In this document: positions 53,378-64,000 of the stretch, one piece after another
Layout: each line of letters starts with the position of its first letter
How positions within the stretch are numbered: the first letter of the stretch is position 1
Translations under genes and position numbers: made by a program
The notes under the pieces: model-generated
Seen by the model: the letters and a program-made list of their open reading frames with translations, nothing else
What the model was told of the DNA's origin: nothing
Database searches by the model: none
Assembly: GCA_037833965.1 (NCBI GenBank)
Contig: AP031353.1
Span: 15,440,501-15,504,500 of the forward strand
Reading direction: 5' to 3'
Source: Marchantia polymorpha subsp. ruderalis
Taxonomy: Eukaryota; Streptophyta; Marchantiopsida; Marchantiales; Marchantiaceae
Length of the DNA stretch: 64,000 nucleotides

Positions 53378-56300
53378 CTAACTGCTTTGAGATAGCATAT
53401 TGTCCGGAGGAGGAGGAGATTTGACAGGTTTGCAAACGCTTGCAAACGAACAATGTCTGCACTTCCAGGTCTCTTCCTCCGGCACAGCATAAGCCTGCCT
53501 ACGTCCTTTCCAAAACTGCAAATGCCATTGCCACCTATCCATTAACCAATCGTGCTCGAAATCAAACTCATCCTCACCGAGTAAGGACTGATCTGCTTGC
53601 CATTCATACCTGTACATTACAGCAGATGCAAGAGTCAAAAATCTTTTGCTCCAGGTTTTTGGTATTACTGGTCTTCTGTAGTGTACTGTACCTTGCGAAA
53701 ATTCATTTGAACATTGTGGCATAATATAAAAAAAGGGCTTGGTCGTGACCTTATACAAAATTTGTGATAAATGAAAATGCTTTACCTCAATAAGAGAGTA
53801 TCTAATGATGAAGGATAATTCACAACCTCATTTGCAATCTGTGGCAGCAGGTCTTGTAAGCACTTGATCTGGACACAGCACAAGGTCTTTATCAGCAAGA
53901 ATATCCTACTCCACACTACATCCTACAAGTCAGGTGCAATCAATCTAAGTAGAATGACAGACCATACTTTCTCTTGGGATCTTAGACTAATTTAAGAGAT
54001 CAAGATGATTTGAGATTGTTGTTCACCGCCAACATAAAACCTTAAGTACAAGTCCTGAACAATCTCAAAGTTCTTAGTATGCTTTTATAATAGTAGAGAC
54101 AACACTTGTCATCTTTATGCTTCATCACTGAACAAGGATAGCATTTCAGTACACGACAACATATTTCTCTATAGCCCTTGATTGATCTTAAAATGGGTGA
54201 TTGAAATTCTTTACTTACCTCACAATCTTGATAAAAGCTGGAGGCATGGAGTCTCACGTCTGAGCAAAATTTTTGATGCGGACTTAGGTTGAAGTGCTGG
54301 AAGAAAGATTCGAAGGGAAGTCCAGTTTCAACCATGGTATCCCAAAGATATTTATAAGACATAAGCTGAAGCCTGCAATCAGCAAAGTCCATGGTTCATA
54401 CATGGTCCACGAGAAAAGGGTCTCTAAGATGTACAAAAAGGGAGCGAGAAAACATCATTGACGAAGGCAGGACTTTCCCCTTGAAATTTAACAAACAATT
54501 TTGACGTTTTGAGTACCTTGCATTTCGTTTCTGGGGTTCAGATGGTGGAGTCCTCCTCCTACGAGTTTTTGTATCAACAAGCAAAGGATACTCTTGTCCG
54601 TCTTTCTCAACTAGTCTAATTTCATCAATAATACCGACAATCCATGTACCGGATAAGAGGCCCAGCCTGCAAACAGATACAAAAAGTTTGTAAATTCAGA
54701 GCTTTGAAATTGTGAGCAAAAACACATCTCTATGGCAACTCACGATAGAAGACAAACAACTAGAAACCATTATCCGTCAGCATAATCTAATCTCCTGCTT
54801 AAAACAAAGCATATGGGTATACACTGCTTTGAAGGGACACAGTTCCATTAAGTCGCCAATGTCCCCTCAACCTCTCTACATACCCTATTCTACCATGAAC
54901 TGAGCGAGTCGTCCTAACTGAAGACGTAGTCTTTAATAACTTAGTTAAGATTATTAACCCTGATTAAGCAAGGTACAACAAGTTCATTAAAGCAGCACGA
55001 TCATCTGTCATCAATTTTAGTTCACATATCATATATTTGTGGCCTTACTGTTTCTTTTCTGGTTGTGGTTATAACTTTCGCAGACCGATATTTTCAAAGA
55101 CCTTACACTGGAAGCTCGCGTGTGAGGCCCTCACTGAGAAGTTGCCGAGATCCACTGATAAAGTTAAGGAGCCGTGTCGCCCAAGCATCTTCTTTAGTTT
55201 TGATCTCAATCTCGACTCGAGTCACAACCTGTTGAAGTGCCGCGTTGATTGTGAAGAAACAAAAAGTCATTAATCAGATGAAGTGTGAACACATTATAGG
55301 GTATATATATCACGATCTGTACAAATCTATTACAAAAAGAATACTACACTTCAACAGAGGAGAAACAAACCTCCACTTCCAGCTGAAGATGTCTCTCGCT
55401 GCCAGCTTTCATAGCAGGAGTCTTTTCGGGCTTTCCTCGCGTCATCGAGAATTCTACTTGTTTTTCACACCATTCCTGAAGTACCACTCTTCGTTAGCAG
55501 CTTCGACATCACACTACAGGAATGAAGAACATCTCCACCTTTTAAAAATGAATGCCTCCAAATGTATCATTACTTACTATCCATATCCACATTCATTATT
55601 ACAAGTCAGATGCCAATTAGGGAGATTCAAGATCAAGCAAGAAAATAAGGCACGTACTGAAGCTGTAAAGTCCGTTACTGAAAGCCCTCTCCTCGATCGA
55701 TGCCTAAGAAGCAAAGACATTGAACTGGAAGCGTTTGCACTGTCATCAGATTTTGTACAAACCGATGCTCCGGTATCTTCTATATCTACATAATTTTCAG
55801 ATTCAGATACCCTGGTAACAGGCACTGAACTTTGCGAACCTACCAACATAGCATCAGACGGATCAGTTGACCATAAAATGGTTCCTTCAGCAGCTGGTGA
55901 GTTTTTCGCTACACCAGCTAAAAAATCACCAGCTGCTGTTGTCACCGTGGACTGACTCCCCGATTGGGATTCGGATTCTTCGCCCTCTGAAAACCTTGAT
56001 ACATCTACAGACTTTTGGGAAGAACCAGTTTGATGATAAAACCCTTGAGAGGCGCCCGCTCGATAATGCTGTTCCTGAGCACTCAAGGAAGACGTGACCG
56101 TATAGACAAAGGATTCTTTCCGCACATCTGATGTTGCTAGAAGTAGGCCCGAAGTAGAATTGGCAATCTGACGACCATGAACCAAACTCGAGCCGAAGAT
56201 GATTTGGGCACTCTTTATAGAATGATAAGCCGAAGCAAGAGACTGGGCGTGCAAAAAGGCGCTTTCAATGGCTGCCATCTCCTCGTCATCAACCTCCTCA

Positions 56301-56383
56301 AACGGGATCTCAGGAACTTGACTCAAATCATCACCTTCCAGCATGCTTCCAGCTCCTGAAGCCACATCCAATTCAACCTCCAT
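53378..56383 (-). CDS. EXO5: exonuclease V (EXO5/DEM1 family)
   Basis: Single-strand DNA exonuclease of the PD-(D/E)XK superfamily with a 4Fe-4S cluster, used in DNA repair and genome maintenance; plant members are predicted to be nuclear or organellar. Seven coding exons join with GT-AG introns: 56383-55658, 55475-55371, 55228-55107, 54666-54517, 54372-54219, 53868-53786 and 53609-53378, giving 523 residues. Residues 25-40 carry the conserved acidic EIPFEEVDDEEMAAIESAF. About 60-235 is a Ser/Thr-rich variable linker. The nuclease core begins RGLSVTDFTAS-EWCEKQVEF, with the first cluster Cys at 245. Active-site motifs are GIIDEI (D332) and LLVDTKTR (D349, K351). LQLMSYKYLW and GEDEFDFEHDWL follow. 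The last three cluster cysteines are in WKCRHCSFASVC (497, 500, 506). The start is the first ATG, two bases after an acceptor-like TGCAG, so a 5'-UTR intron is likely. Confidence 0.95.
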
Positions 56384-57520
56384 ATCTGCAGCACACTAGA
56401 TGACACCCTGCTGTCGGCATCCTCATCCGAAGCTCCAACTCAGCATATGCTCAATCCCAGCTGCTGAACCCAGCTCTGGCTCCGCTAGCTCCAACGCGTC
56501 CTAAGACTCAAAGTACCTCCTTAACATTCGCCTCAAACACAACCTTCCTTCTACATATAATTTGGACGCTAAATCCCAACTGATGCACTTAAACCCAGGG
56601 CCCTTTCTAGACCCTGAAGCAAGACATAATCCTTTTCAAATTTGAATCCGAGACACGAAAATCACGATGCGACGAGTCTGCTTTCTTCTTCCGATGAGCT
56701 GCGTGTGATTGCAATCAACTACTGTACAAAGACGGCCTTATGTACTCTCCGAACGAGGGGATCTTGCAGAATCTATACCTATATCGCCAACAATCAACGA
56801 AGGCCATAATCTAAGACATGCGCAATTCATGAAGTACTGACAAAAAGTCCACAAAATGTACGAAGTTATCCGCAAATATTTAAGCAGCTCAAAATCCCGT
56901 CACTGATTCACTCGAGGAACACCACCAAACAAGGCAGGGGAGCAAATTCAAACCCTAGAAAGCCAGAGTTACAGAACGACGATGTACACAAAAGTATAAA
57001 TTCACAAATGCAGCACATCAGATACGGGAGAGGGCCCACTCACATTTCCACGTCCGAGGAAAATATCGAACATTGGCAGAACGTCGCTAAAAGACCAGTT
57101 GTCATCGTCCCCCTTGTCCACTGCTGTCTACGGTGAGCTCGAAGAGAGCATGAGCTCAGTCCAACAAAATTCTTCATGATCGGGTGTGGATTGTCATCCT
57201 CCCGCACCAGCTGCCGGAGATCTGGATTGACATGCACATCAAAGTCGAATTGAGTCGACGAGAAGGGATCGACACTCAGCTTCGGCTACAAGCTTCCTTC
57301 GGCCCCCCGGATTTAGACAGACGACCATGAATTCAGCGTCCGTCTTCCCCGCGCACTTTTGGGGTTGACTTCTTGGACGAACGTTTGATGTGCTGTACGG
57401 GGTTTCCTTCTGCGTGAATGCATCTCCTTTACGCAGTTTATCAGCTGGCTCAGTAATTCCTCTCTCTGCACTGTCGAGCTACTGCGTTGCGTCAACGCTA
57501 TGGAGTCCAAGTGTATATAT
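56384..57520 (-). promoter_or_regulatory. EXO5 leader and upstream region, with possible upstream frames
   Basis: A good donor (GGAAAT|GTGAGT, exon end 57044) and the acceptor TGCTGCAG before the EXO5 ATG (exon start 56385) would define a 658-bp 5'-UTR intron. The putative first exon contains two protein-like frames. One starts ATG 57510 (MDSIALTQRSSSTVQREELL). The other is FDFDVHVNPDLRQLVREDD with NPHPIMKNFVGL (about 57140-57250). Splicing does not fuse the second to EXO5 because a stop follows at once. They may be upstream ORFs or exons of a separate small gene. Confidence 0.35.
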
Positions 57521-58045
57521 TGAAATTTCTCATTACCCTTTACAATTATGAAACGAGAACCTAGTGGCTACATCCCGAGAGTAGGCAAATGAGAACTAAC
57601 TACTAAAGTAGCAGTTAGTAGTCTTTACATTAATCTATCCAGCCCGATATGAATTGATGGAATTTGTGGAGAATAACATATCTGATAAAGCTATTAGCAA
57701 ATTGTGTGATATGAAATGAATGAAATAGCTTTATATTCCAAGAAACCTAGAATAGATATATAGAAAGTTCAAGGATTGGAATGCACAAGAAAAGACATGA
57801 GCTTTTAAATGTGTGGGAAGATAAAAACTTTGCAAATTGGACATTGTTTGCTTTGAGAACATCTTACATCTTAGCCAAATGTCAATCTTTTAGATTCTTT
57901 GTTTGATCTTTTCTTCAAAATTTTTTGATCATCGTACTACTCTCAATTGTTTGATGTTGTGAAACACTGTCATGCAAAGTTTTTGAAAAAAAATAGAATA
58001 GTATTTTTTCAGTACTTTTTGATTTTTTCATAAATTTTACTACTC
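57521..58045. other. AT-rich intergenic sequence
   Basis: No coding signal seen between the EXO5 leader and the Mutator-like element. Confidence 0.4.
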
Positions 58046-58054
58046 TATATTTTA

Positions 58055-59140
58055 GAGAGATTTGTTTGATGGGACCCCATCCGAAAGTAAATTGCTTGAT
58101 AGGACCCATCAAGTTTCAACTTACCTAATGGGAGCCCACAGACAGTGTGCTGTTGCTGAGTTCTAGTAGGTGTTCTAGTAAGGGTATGATCTTGTAAGAA
58201 TATATAGCAAATGGAATCTAAGCAGGTTCCCAGATCATGACATCTTGATGATCGAGTTCGATACTCACATCCCCAATAATATACGGAGTCGATCAACTCG
58301 TCTGCTATTTCAGAGCTCCTTCGAGCGGTCTGAACATCTCAGCCCAGACGTCGACGCAAATGCAATTTTTTATCGTTTTGTTTCACACATGATTCGCAAC
58401 CTTCGTCTCGCTCCCTTCAGACTAGCACTAGACACTGCACAGACGTCGACCGAAAGGCGGAACCTGGATATTCTCTTCAGATGATTTCAGAATTCTTGGA
58501 CGTTGAAACCTGCGGCAAGCGGCGTGTATTTATGTGTACGTATCACGTGGTCGACCGAAGAGTTTGTAGTTGGTCCAAACCAGAAAAGTCCAGTGCGATT
58601 CATGGACTCGAGGGATGCATGGCTTGCGAGGGCAAGAGTGAGCTACTGCAACCCAAGGGTCAAGTTTCTCATTCACTCAAAAAGAACGTCGAGACTCGGG
58701 AGCACATGTATCAAGCGAGAGCACAAAATTTGCAGCCTCAGAAATGGTGTAGCAGCCGTATGAATATGCATAAGCTCTGTTGTGCGGCTGGTGGCTGGCT
58801 GCGAAGATGGTAGAACCAAAGAAAGTGGTTCAGTAGAGCCAGACTCTACGCAGTGATGCGAAGGGCGAAACGGAGTATCACGTGACATTTTTTCATCTTC
58901 CCCATCTACCATCCCATTCTTCCCAAGAAAGTGATTCAGGAGGGTCAGATTCTACGCAGTGATGCGAAGGGAGAAACGGGTGCCGAAGGTAACACGAAGT
59001 GTGATTCACGCATTGTCTTTTGTTCATACTAGAACACTGTGATGTGTACCGTCAGTGGAGTCCCATCGGGTAAATTGAAACTTGATGGGTCCCATCAAGC
59101 AATTTACCTGTGGATGGGGTCCCATCAAGCAAATATCTCC
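58055..59140. mobile_element. non-autonomous Mutator-like element (MULE)
   Basis: 1086 bp flanked by a perfect 9-bp target duplication TATATTTTA (58046-58054 and 59141-59149). Terminal inverted repeats of about 95-105 bases (58055 to about 58150, and about 59036-59140) start GAGAGATTTGTTTGATGGG and, from the other side, GGAGATATTTGCTTGATGGG. They share GGACCCATCAAGTTTCAA. Long inverted repeats with a 9-bp duplication are diagnostic of MULEs. No transposase is present. The roughly 880-bp interior is GC-richer than both flanks and contains a 79-codon frame at 58245-58484 (MMIEFDTHIPNN), a CACGTG box near 58546 and a 55-bp direct repeat, so a captured host fragment is possible. Confidence 0.85.
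58819..58979 (+). repeat. 55-bp direct repeat inside the MULE
   Basis: Copies at 58819-58873 and 58925-58979 both run AAGAAAGTG(G/A)TTCAG to CTACGCAGTGATGCGAAGGG and GAAACGG with about six mismatches, separated by 51 bases. The repeat lies next to the right terminal repeat. Confidence 0.85.
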
Positions 59141-59149
59141 TATATTTTA

Positions 59150-62100
59150 TAACATTTTGAAAAAAATTCAATGTATTAAAAAAATATACATATATCCTTA
59201 CATAAAAAAACCATCACATATTTCAAATACTTTTAGTCAATTTTTTGAGTCATAATTTGATTTTTAGAATGATATCCTCATCAACAATTTCTAATAGATA
59301 TAGAGGTACCATATTAAATTCATGATAATGAATGCAATTTTTCAACTACAATTTTATACATCAATGTTTTGCATTTAGAAATTAATTCATATGAATCAAG
59401 ATGCTCATTTGACAATAGTTTCATGGATTTTGAATTTTTTCATTCAATTATTTTGATAAAGTTGTTTTTAATTTTTTTTCTGACTTCAAATTTTACAAAG
59501 TAAAAAAAAGCTTACATTCTTGTTTTAAGATCAAGTATCGCTGATCTCATTAGATTTATGAATCTTTTTAATTGGATCTTGAGTGAAATAGTAAAGGATG
59601 AATTTTTTACCATAGATTACCATTTGCATTAATCATCTATTGCCCTAGATGTATCTTTTACTGTCCTCAATGCCTCTTTGTTTCAGTCTGGTATATTTTA
59701 TAACACAGATTTTTTTCTCTTACAGTGTTTTTTGTCTTTTATATTACACATCATGGATCTTAACACCGCTATACTTTATAGCGTTGATTTTTTTGCTCGT
59801 ATTTTATTTTTTGTTTATTGAGATTTTGAGATGAAATTTATGACTATTGTGACATAATTAATCATTAGGCCTTTATAATCTTGGAAATGTTTTTATTCTG
59901 ACACTTATACTGTTTGGGTTCTTCAAGTGTTTGAGTTTATGATTGTGTTACTACATAAATATTTTTTCAGGGAATTAAAAGTAAAATTTTAAAACATCAT
60001 GATATTATTGAAAATGCAAGAGAAAGCAAAATACACTAATGCATAGTGAAGACATTGATTACAAATGTGAAAAAACTATTTTTTTCTATTGTTTCAAGTA
60101 CTTGAAAAATCTAGGTATGAATTGATATGAGATTATATCTATTGAAGAATTGAAAGATTCTCATGTTTTCACGCTCTATTTATTCAAAGAAATTTACGTT
60201 TTGCTATAGTAAGGAAGCATTATCATCGAGGAATGAAAGATATTATTGTTGTAAGTATATAACGGGCAAAAAATTTATGCTGATGCATACCTAAAAGGGA
60301 GTGGTCTACCGTTATGCTCATGGATCATGGGATCCAATAAACCATGATTTTAGTGGATTGAAGGAGTATCATGAAGGGTTCTGAACGGAGAAACAACTCA
60401 ATCTAATTATGCATCGTACATGTTATCTGCAACAACTTCGGTCAGGAATACAAAGTCCGGAGGACATTTACCCAGAAGAGATTATATCCATATGGTGCAA
60501 AGAGAGTAGCGGTGGAACCTTGATTTTGCAACCGGCTTACTGATCCTCAATACAGTAGATGGAGAGATGAGTGGATGTATAGTTGCGTGTGACTATGAGC
60601 GAGGGAGTGAAATCACCTAAAGAAAGAAATATTCTGCACTCATGTTTTTTAACATGTATAGAACGGGGTATGTTTATTAAAATAAACATGGTTGGAAAAA
60701 GACATGTACTGCAGTGTGCTTTCATCCCGAATAAAGTTAAACCAGGTCTACGTAGTAATATAAATCTCGGTGGTTATAGCTGTAGTTACTTACGTTACGT
60801 ATTATTTTACCAGCTGCTCTGGTACCATAGGTACGTTTATGGCGTTTTTCAATAGGAATTGGGCTATATTGTGCTTGTTTGAGTACCTCATGTTCAATGC
60901 CAGATTGGAATGCAGACTGAAAACTACGTAGGAGAGATAACAGTACATGCACTATTTGCAATTTGTTCATTGTCTGAGATTTACTGACTTTGTTTTCCGA
61001 TGTAGAAAGGTCTGCATGATAGACTGACATATTGAACATATATAAAACGAATGAGGTGAAAATTTACAGGAGATATTTTAAAAATTCATAGATGACCTTT
61101 AGATTCAGAGAAAGATGACCACATATTCAAGAGATGTCTATCTTTAAGTTCTTAAGGACTTAATACCTCAAAGTGATTCTCATCGAAATTCCACTCTAGA
61201 AGTCAAAACCTAGTCCAATAAGTATTGCTATCTTTTCCCCACATTCGCAATTTCTTCATAGATAAATTTGGAACATCGATGTAAGTTGAGACATTTTACG
61301 ATTATAAGTAAAATCATAGGTTTTAAAATATATTAGACTTCTGCAGTTCATTGAATTCTAATTAATGTTTATACTGTTTTAACCAGTTTTTGACATTCAC
61401 GAAAGTAAGATGACAAGTGTGGCAAAGACATGTGGCATTCATGTGTTTCGAGGATATATGTACATATATGAACACTCTAAAGAATTGCATGTAGAGTGAA
61501 CACTCTAAATCCTAAAATTAGTATGATGATATTGGCCACGGCACTGCAGTAAATAATAATGACAGAGTAATTAGATCATGAAGGAGATCTTCTACGAAGT
61601 ACTGTAACAGTGGAAGTAGTCTTGATAGAAATCTGTCCGCACAATTTTTTGTAATCCAACAGTCTCGCGGACAAGCTGAAGCTACAAGTCGATCGATATA
61701 GTTTAAATGGCTGAGATCGAAAGCCACATGCAGCGGCCATGCATTTATTTCATTGAGCAACCATGTGCAATTCTACTGCCAAATGTTGTTTGCTGCAGCT
61801 TCTACGTGCAGCCTCAATTTTGTGGCCTGGAATAAAGTCTTCGAACAAAGTGGTCGGCAGCGCGTTTCAGGGGTAGTTGAAGATCTCGTTCATAACCCAA
61901 GTCGTCCTTTCATCTGCAGGTGCTGGAGAACTAAGTGATTTTGCATGTGCATCTAAGTGCTCTTGCCCTGGTCACAAAACCAGTCGATGGTTACGAATTG
62001 ATGAGTGAAGAACTTCCTGTGTGAAAGTGCAGTTACGGCGAGGCACATACAATGATTATGGTCTACACCTCACAACAGCAACATGCAGCGGAGATTCGGA

Positions 62101-62469
62101 TAGTAGGAAGCAAGTAACGGAGGCTTGGTGCCATGGGTCGGTTGGTGGGTGGTAGGCCCGTGCCTCGAGCTCTTCAAACTCTTAACGGAAGTCTCGACCA
62201 CAAATATTCATCACACTCTACGTTTTTACATTCAACTTGAAGTTAAGCGATTCATACATTTCAGTTATCTATGCATATACTGTTGCATCTTCGCCTCTTT
62301 GGTTTCTGCCTCCGCTTGTTATTTATCGATAAATTCTTCTTAGAACTCTATAATTGCTCACATTGACAGGCCTGCGTGGGCAGGAGTCCATCCCGTCAAG
62401 GCAAATGCGGATCAACTAATGAACACAACAACCAGGAAATGATCGGTGACATTGTATACAATGCCACCG
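59150..62469. other. AT-rich intergenic sequence
   Basis: 59150-60300 is extremely AT-rich. Later parts are mixed. Short frames on both strands, such as 60583-60855 plus, 60737-61039 minus, 61518-61760 minus and 62125-62343 plus, show no motif, splice support or context. I see nothing else. Confidence 0.4.
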
Positions 62470-62511
62470 ATGTTTTCAGCTCCTCCTCACGTAAGAAGGA
62501 GCTGAAAACAT
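62470..62511. repeat. perfect 15-bp hairpin
   Basis: ATGTTTTCAGCTCCT at 62470-62484 and its exact reverse complement at 62497-62511, separated by a 12-base loop. Its function is unknown; it could be a small foldback, an RNA hairpin or chance. Confidence 0.7.
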
Positions 62512-63612
62512 TTGCCTTCAAATAAGTCAAGAGGTGTGCTTTCCATATACTTTTTTGCGTATGGTTCACTGCTTTCAAGTTGTGGACCCAATTTTGTGAT
62601 CAAACTTGCATTTTGACATCGCAGTTTCTGGAGGATAATACATTCGGAGAACTACGACAATGAAACATATGTCCTGATGCATTACCAATTTTCAAATCAC
62701 GTATGGCTGCATGAAGGAGAAATCTCACTGCTCATGGAATTCGACTCTGCAGTTATCCCTTGCTAGTGGAGATGTTTTTTTTTCTCCGTAAGACATGTAG
62801 GCAAGATGAAAATACACACGGTCCACTGTAGTTCACAAGATGCAGGAGAGAAATCTCTTAGATCGCGAACACATTCAGTTTCAACTAAAAGTTCGCTTTC
62901 ATGTTTGATCAGTGGATTTTGCACATGCATAGAATCTCTTAGTCCAGGAACATGTCAGACTGTCCGTGGGCTTCATGAGGTCCTGATGATTATATGGTTT
63001 TCACAATCATAATCTCCATCGAATCAATTTTTCCAGCCTTTTATATGCACGTGGAGTTGGTCCGTCAAACTAAGAAGACGAAAACCGTCTATTCTCATTA
63101 CTTCTCGTAACCTGATCAATGAGATCAATTACGAGAAAACAACCAGGGAACCAAAAATCCAGTATGGTTGACATTTTTCTGTCTTCGTGTTGTCGCTTTT
63201 CGTTCCACACCTGTTGGAATGGATTCCCTTAGCCCTTCCTTTTTCTTTCTTTCAATTTTGTTTTGATAGACATGCGAACAGTCAATCTGCTTGTATAGGC
63301 TAGACTTTTACGTTGTAACTAGATCTCATTATGTATGTGCCTGCAAACTTGAATTGTTTACGCTGATATTCGTTTAGAAGACCTGGAAACACAATCTGTT
63401 ATTCAGGTGTTGTCGAGGTTGCATGATGATTCGATACATGTTGTTTACTTACAGAAGTGGATATTTGTCTGTCAGGAAAAACGAGGTTCTGCTGGATAGG
63501 GCGAGATAAGTGGAATCTTTAGGCTGAGTTTGCAGGTAAGGAGAACATAGATACTGCTGTAGGACTAGGGACAATGGACAAGCTAATGCTGGCCATCTGA
63601 TGGCAGCCTGGT
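62512..63612. other. intergenic, no supported gene
   Basis: No recognisable coding region. The sequence is mixed to AT-rich and may hold the downstream flank of whatever lies at the right edge. Confidence 0.35.
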
Positions 63613-63960
63613 TTATTTTGAGGGCTCGATGGAGATGGTCTGTGCCAAGAGGACAGTGGAGGTGAGTTGGCCAAAAGTTTCAGGTCTCTCAAGTTGCTCT
63701 TGGGTACAATCAGTTGGCATATACATAGGCAGTGGACTTCTAAAATCATATTCAGTTCTTCTTCTGGGAACAATCTCATGTAACCTTCAGTTTACAATCG
63801 CGCACAAGACGTGCTATGGCCTCAGAGTAGAAGACCTTCTGAGTGAGCGATAGGGCGAGAGCTGCAGCTGGTGCTGCACTCAGAAGCAGAACTTTACATA
63901 TGTAGCCCTGCAGCTTGACTATTGAAACTCTCCAGACGCAGCTTCCGAGGTTTCAACGGA
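63613..63960 (-). other. possible exons of an unrecognised minus-strand gene at the right edge
   Basis: Two adjacent minus-strand frames look protein-like. One, 63616-63786, reads LHEIVPRRRTEYDFRSPLP then EQLERPETFGQLTSTVLLAQ, and ends at TAA 63613-63615. The other, about 63779-63930, reads GYICKVLLLSAAPAAALALS with LTQKVFYSEAIARLV, including a potential membrane-spanning stretch. They are in different frames and the joining splice sites are not convincing. A third frame of 86 codons overlaps the first. I do not recognise any of them. Confidence 0.2.
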
Positions 63961-64000
63961 GAGTTTCCAATCGGTCTGCAGATTAGTTTGATTCAGGATT

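Overview
The window looks like nuclear DNA of a land plant, most likely a bryophyte and probably a liverwort of the Marchantia type. This is inferred from content; no search was run. Three host genes with canonical GT-AG introns could be rebuilt exon by exon, and each gives an uninterrupted protein of normal family length. They are an alpha-SNAP (plus strand, 9 exons, 289 aa, 3866-7882), a ZEITLUPE/FKF1-type LOV/F-box/kelch photoreceptor (plus strand, 2 coding exons, 635 aa, 42267-46243), and an exonuclease V (minus strand, 7 coding exons, 523 aa, 53378-56383). The last two exons of an unrecognised gene lie at the extreme left edge. A ZTL/FKF-type gene is, as far as I recall, absent from Physcomitrium but present in Marchantia. 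A decayed gag-like gene at 48803-51468 also resembles repetitive predicted proteins I remember from Marchantia.

Layout. 1-361 is a gene end. 3.0-8.0 kb is alpha-SNAP with a CT-rich leader. 9.8-11.15 kb is a GC-richer tract without a recognisable gene. 12.66-31.09 kb is a nest of LTR retrotransposons. An old Ty3/gypsy element is split by two later insertions: a younger element of its own family (13545-19604, target duplication CTTAT) and a Ty1/copia element (21398-28492, target duplication CTATG). The copia element itself carries an 829-bp reverse-oriented solo LTR. 31.1-40.2 kb is AT-rich and transposon-derived: a BED/hAT-like relic, an LTR remnant of the same gypsy family, and a 760-bp element with pogo/Tc1-like ends. 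40.5-46.2 kb is the ZTL/FKF promoter, long leader and gene. 48.8-51.5 kb is the gag-like relic. 53.4-57.5 kb is EXO5 and its leader. 58055-59140 is a non-autonomous Mutator-like element with a perfect 9-bp target duplication. The rest to 64 kb is mostly AT-rich, with weak coding hints at the right edge.

The host genes form no pathway together: membrane-fusion recycling, blue-light-controlled protein turnover, and DNA repair. The most notable structure is in the younger gypsy chromovirus. A canonical GGGAAAC heptamer sits in the right phase at the gag/pol overlap, seven bases before an 8-bp perfect stem. It is kept in the older copy, which suggests programmed -1 frameshifting. The same element carries upstream stop codons and a D-L-G instead of D-S-G protease triad, so this near-full-length copy looks non-autonomous although its LTRs are almost identical.
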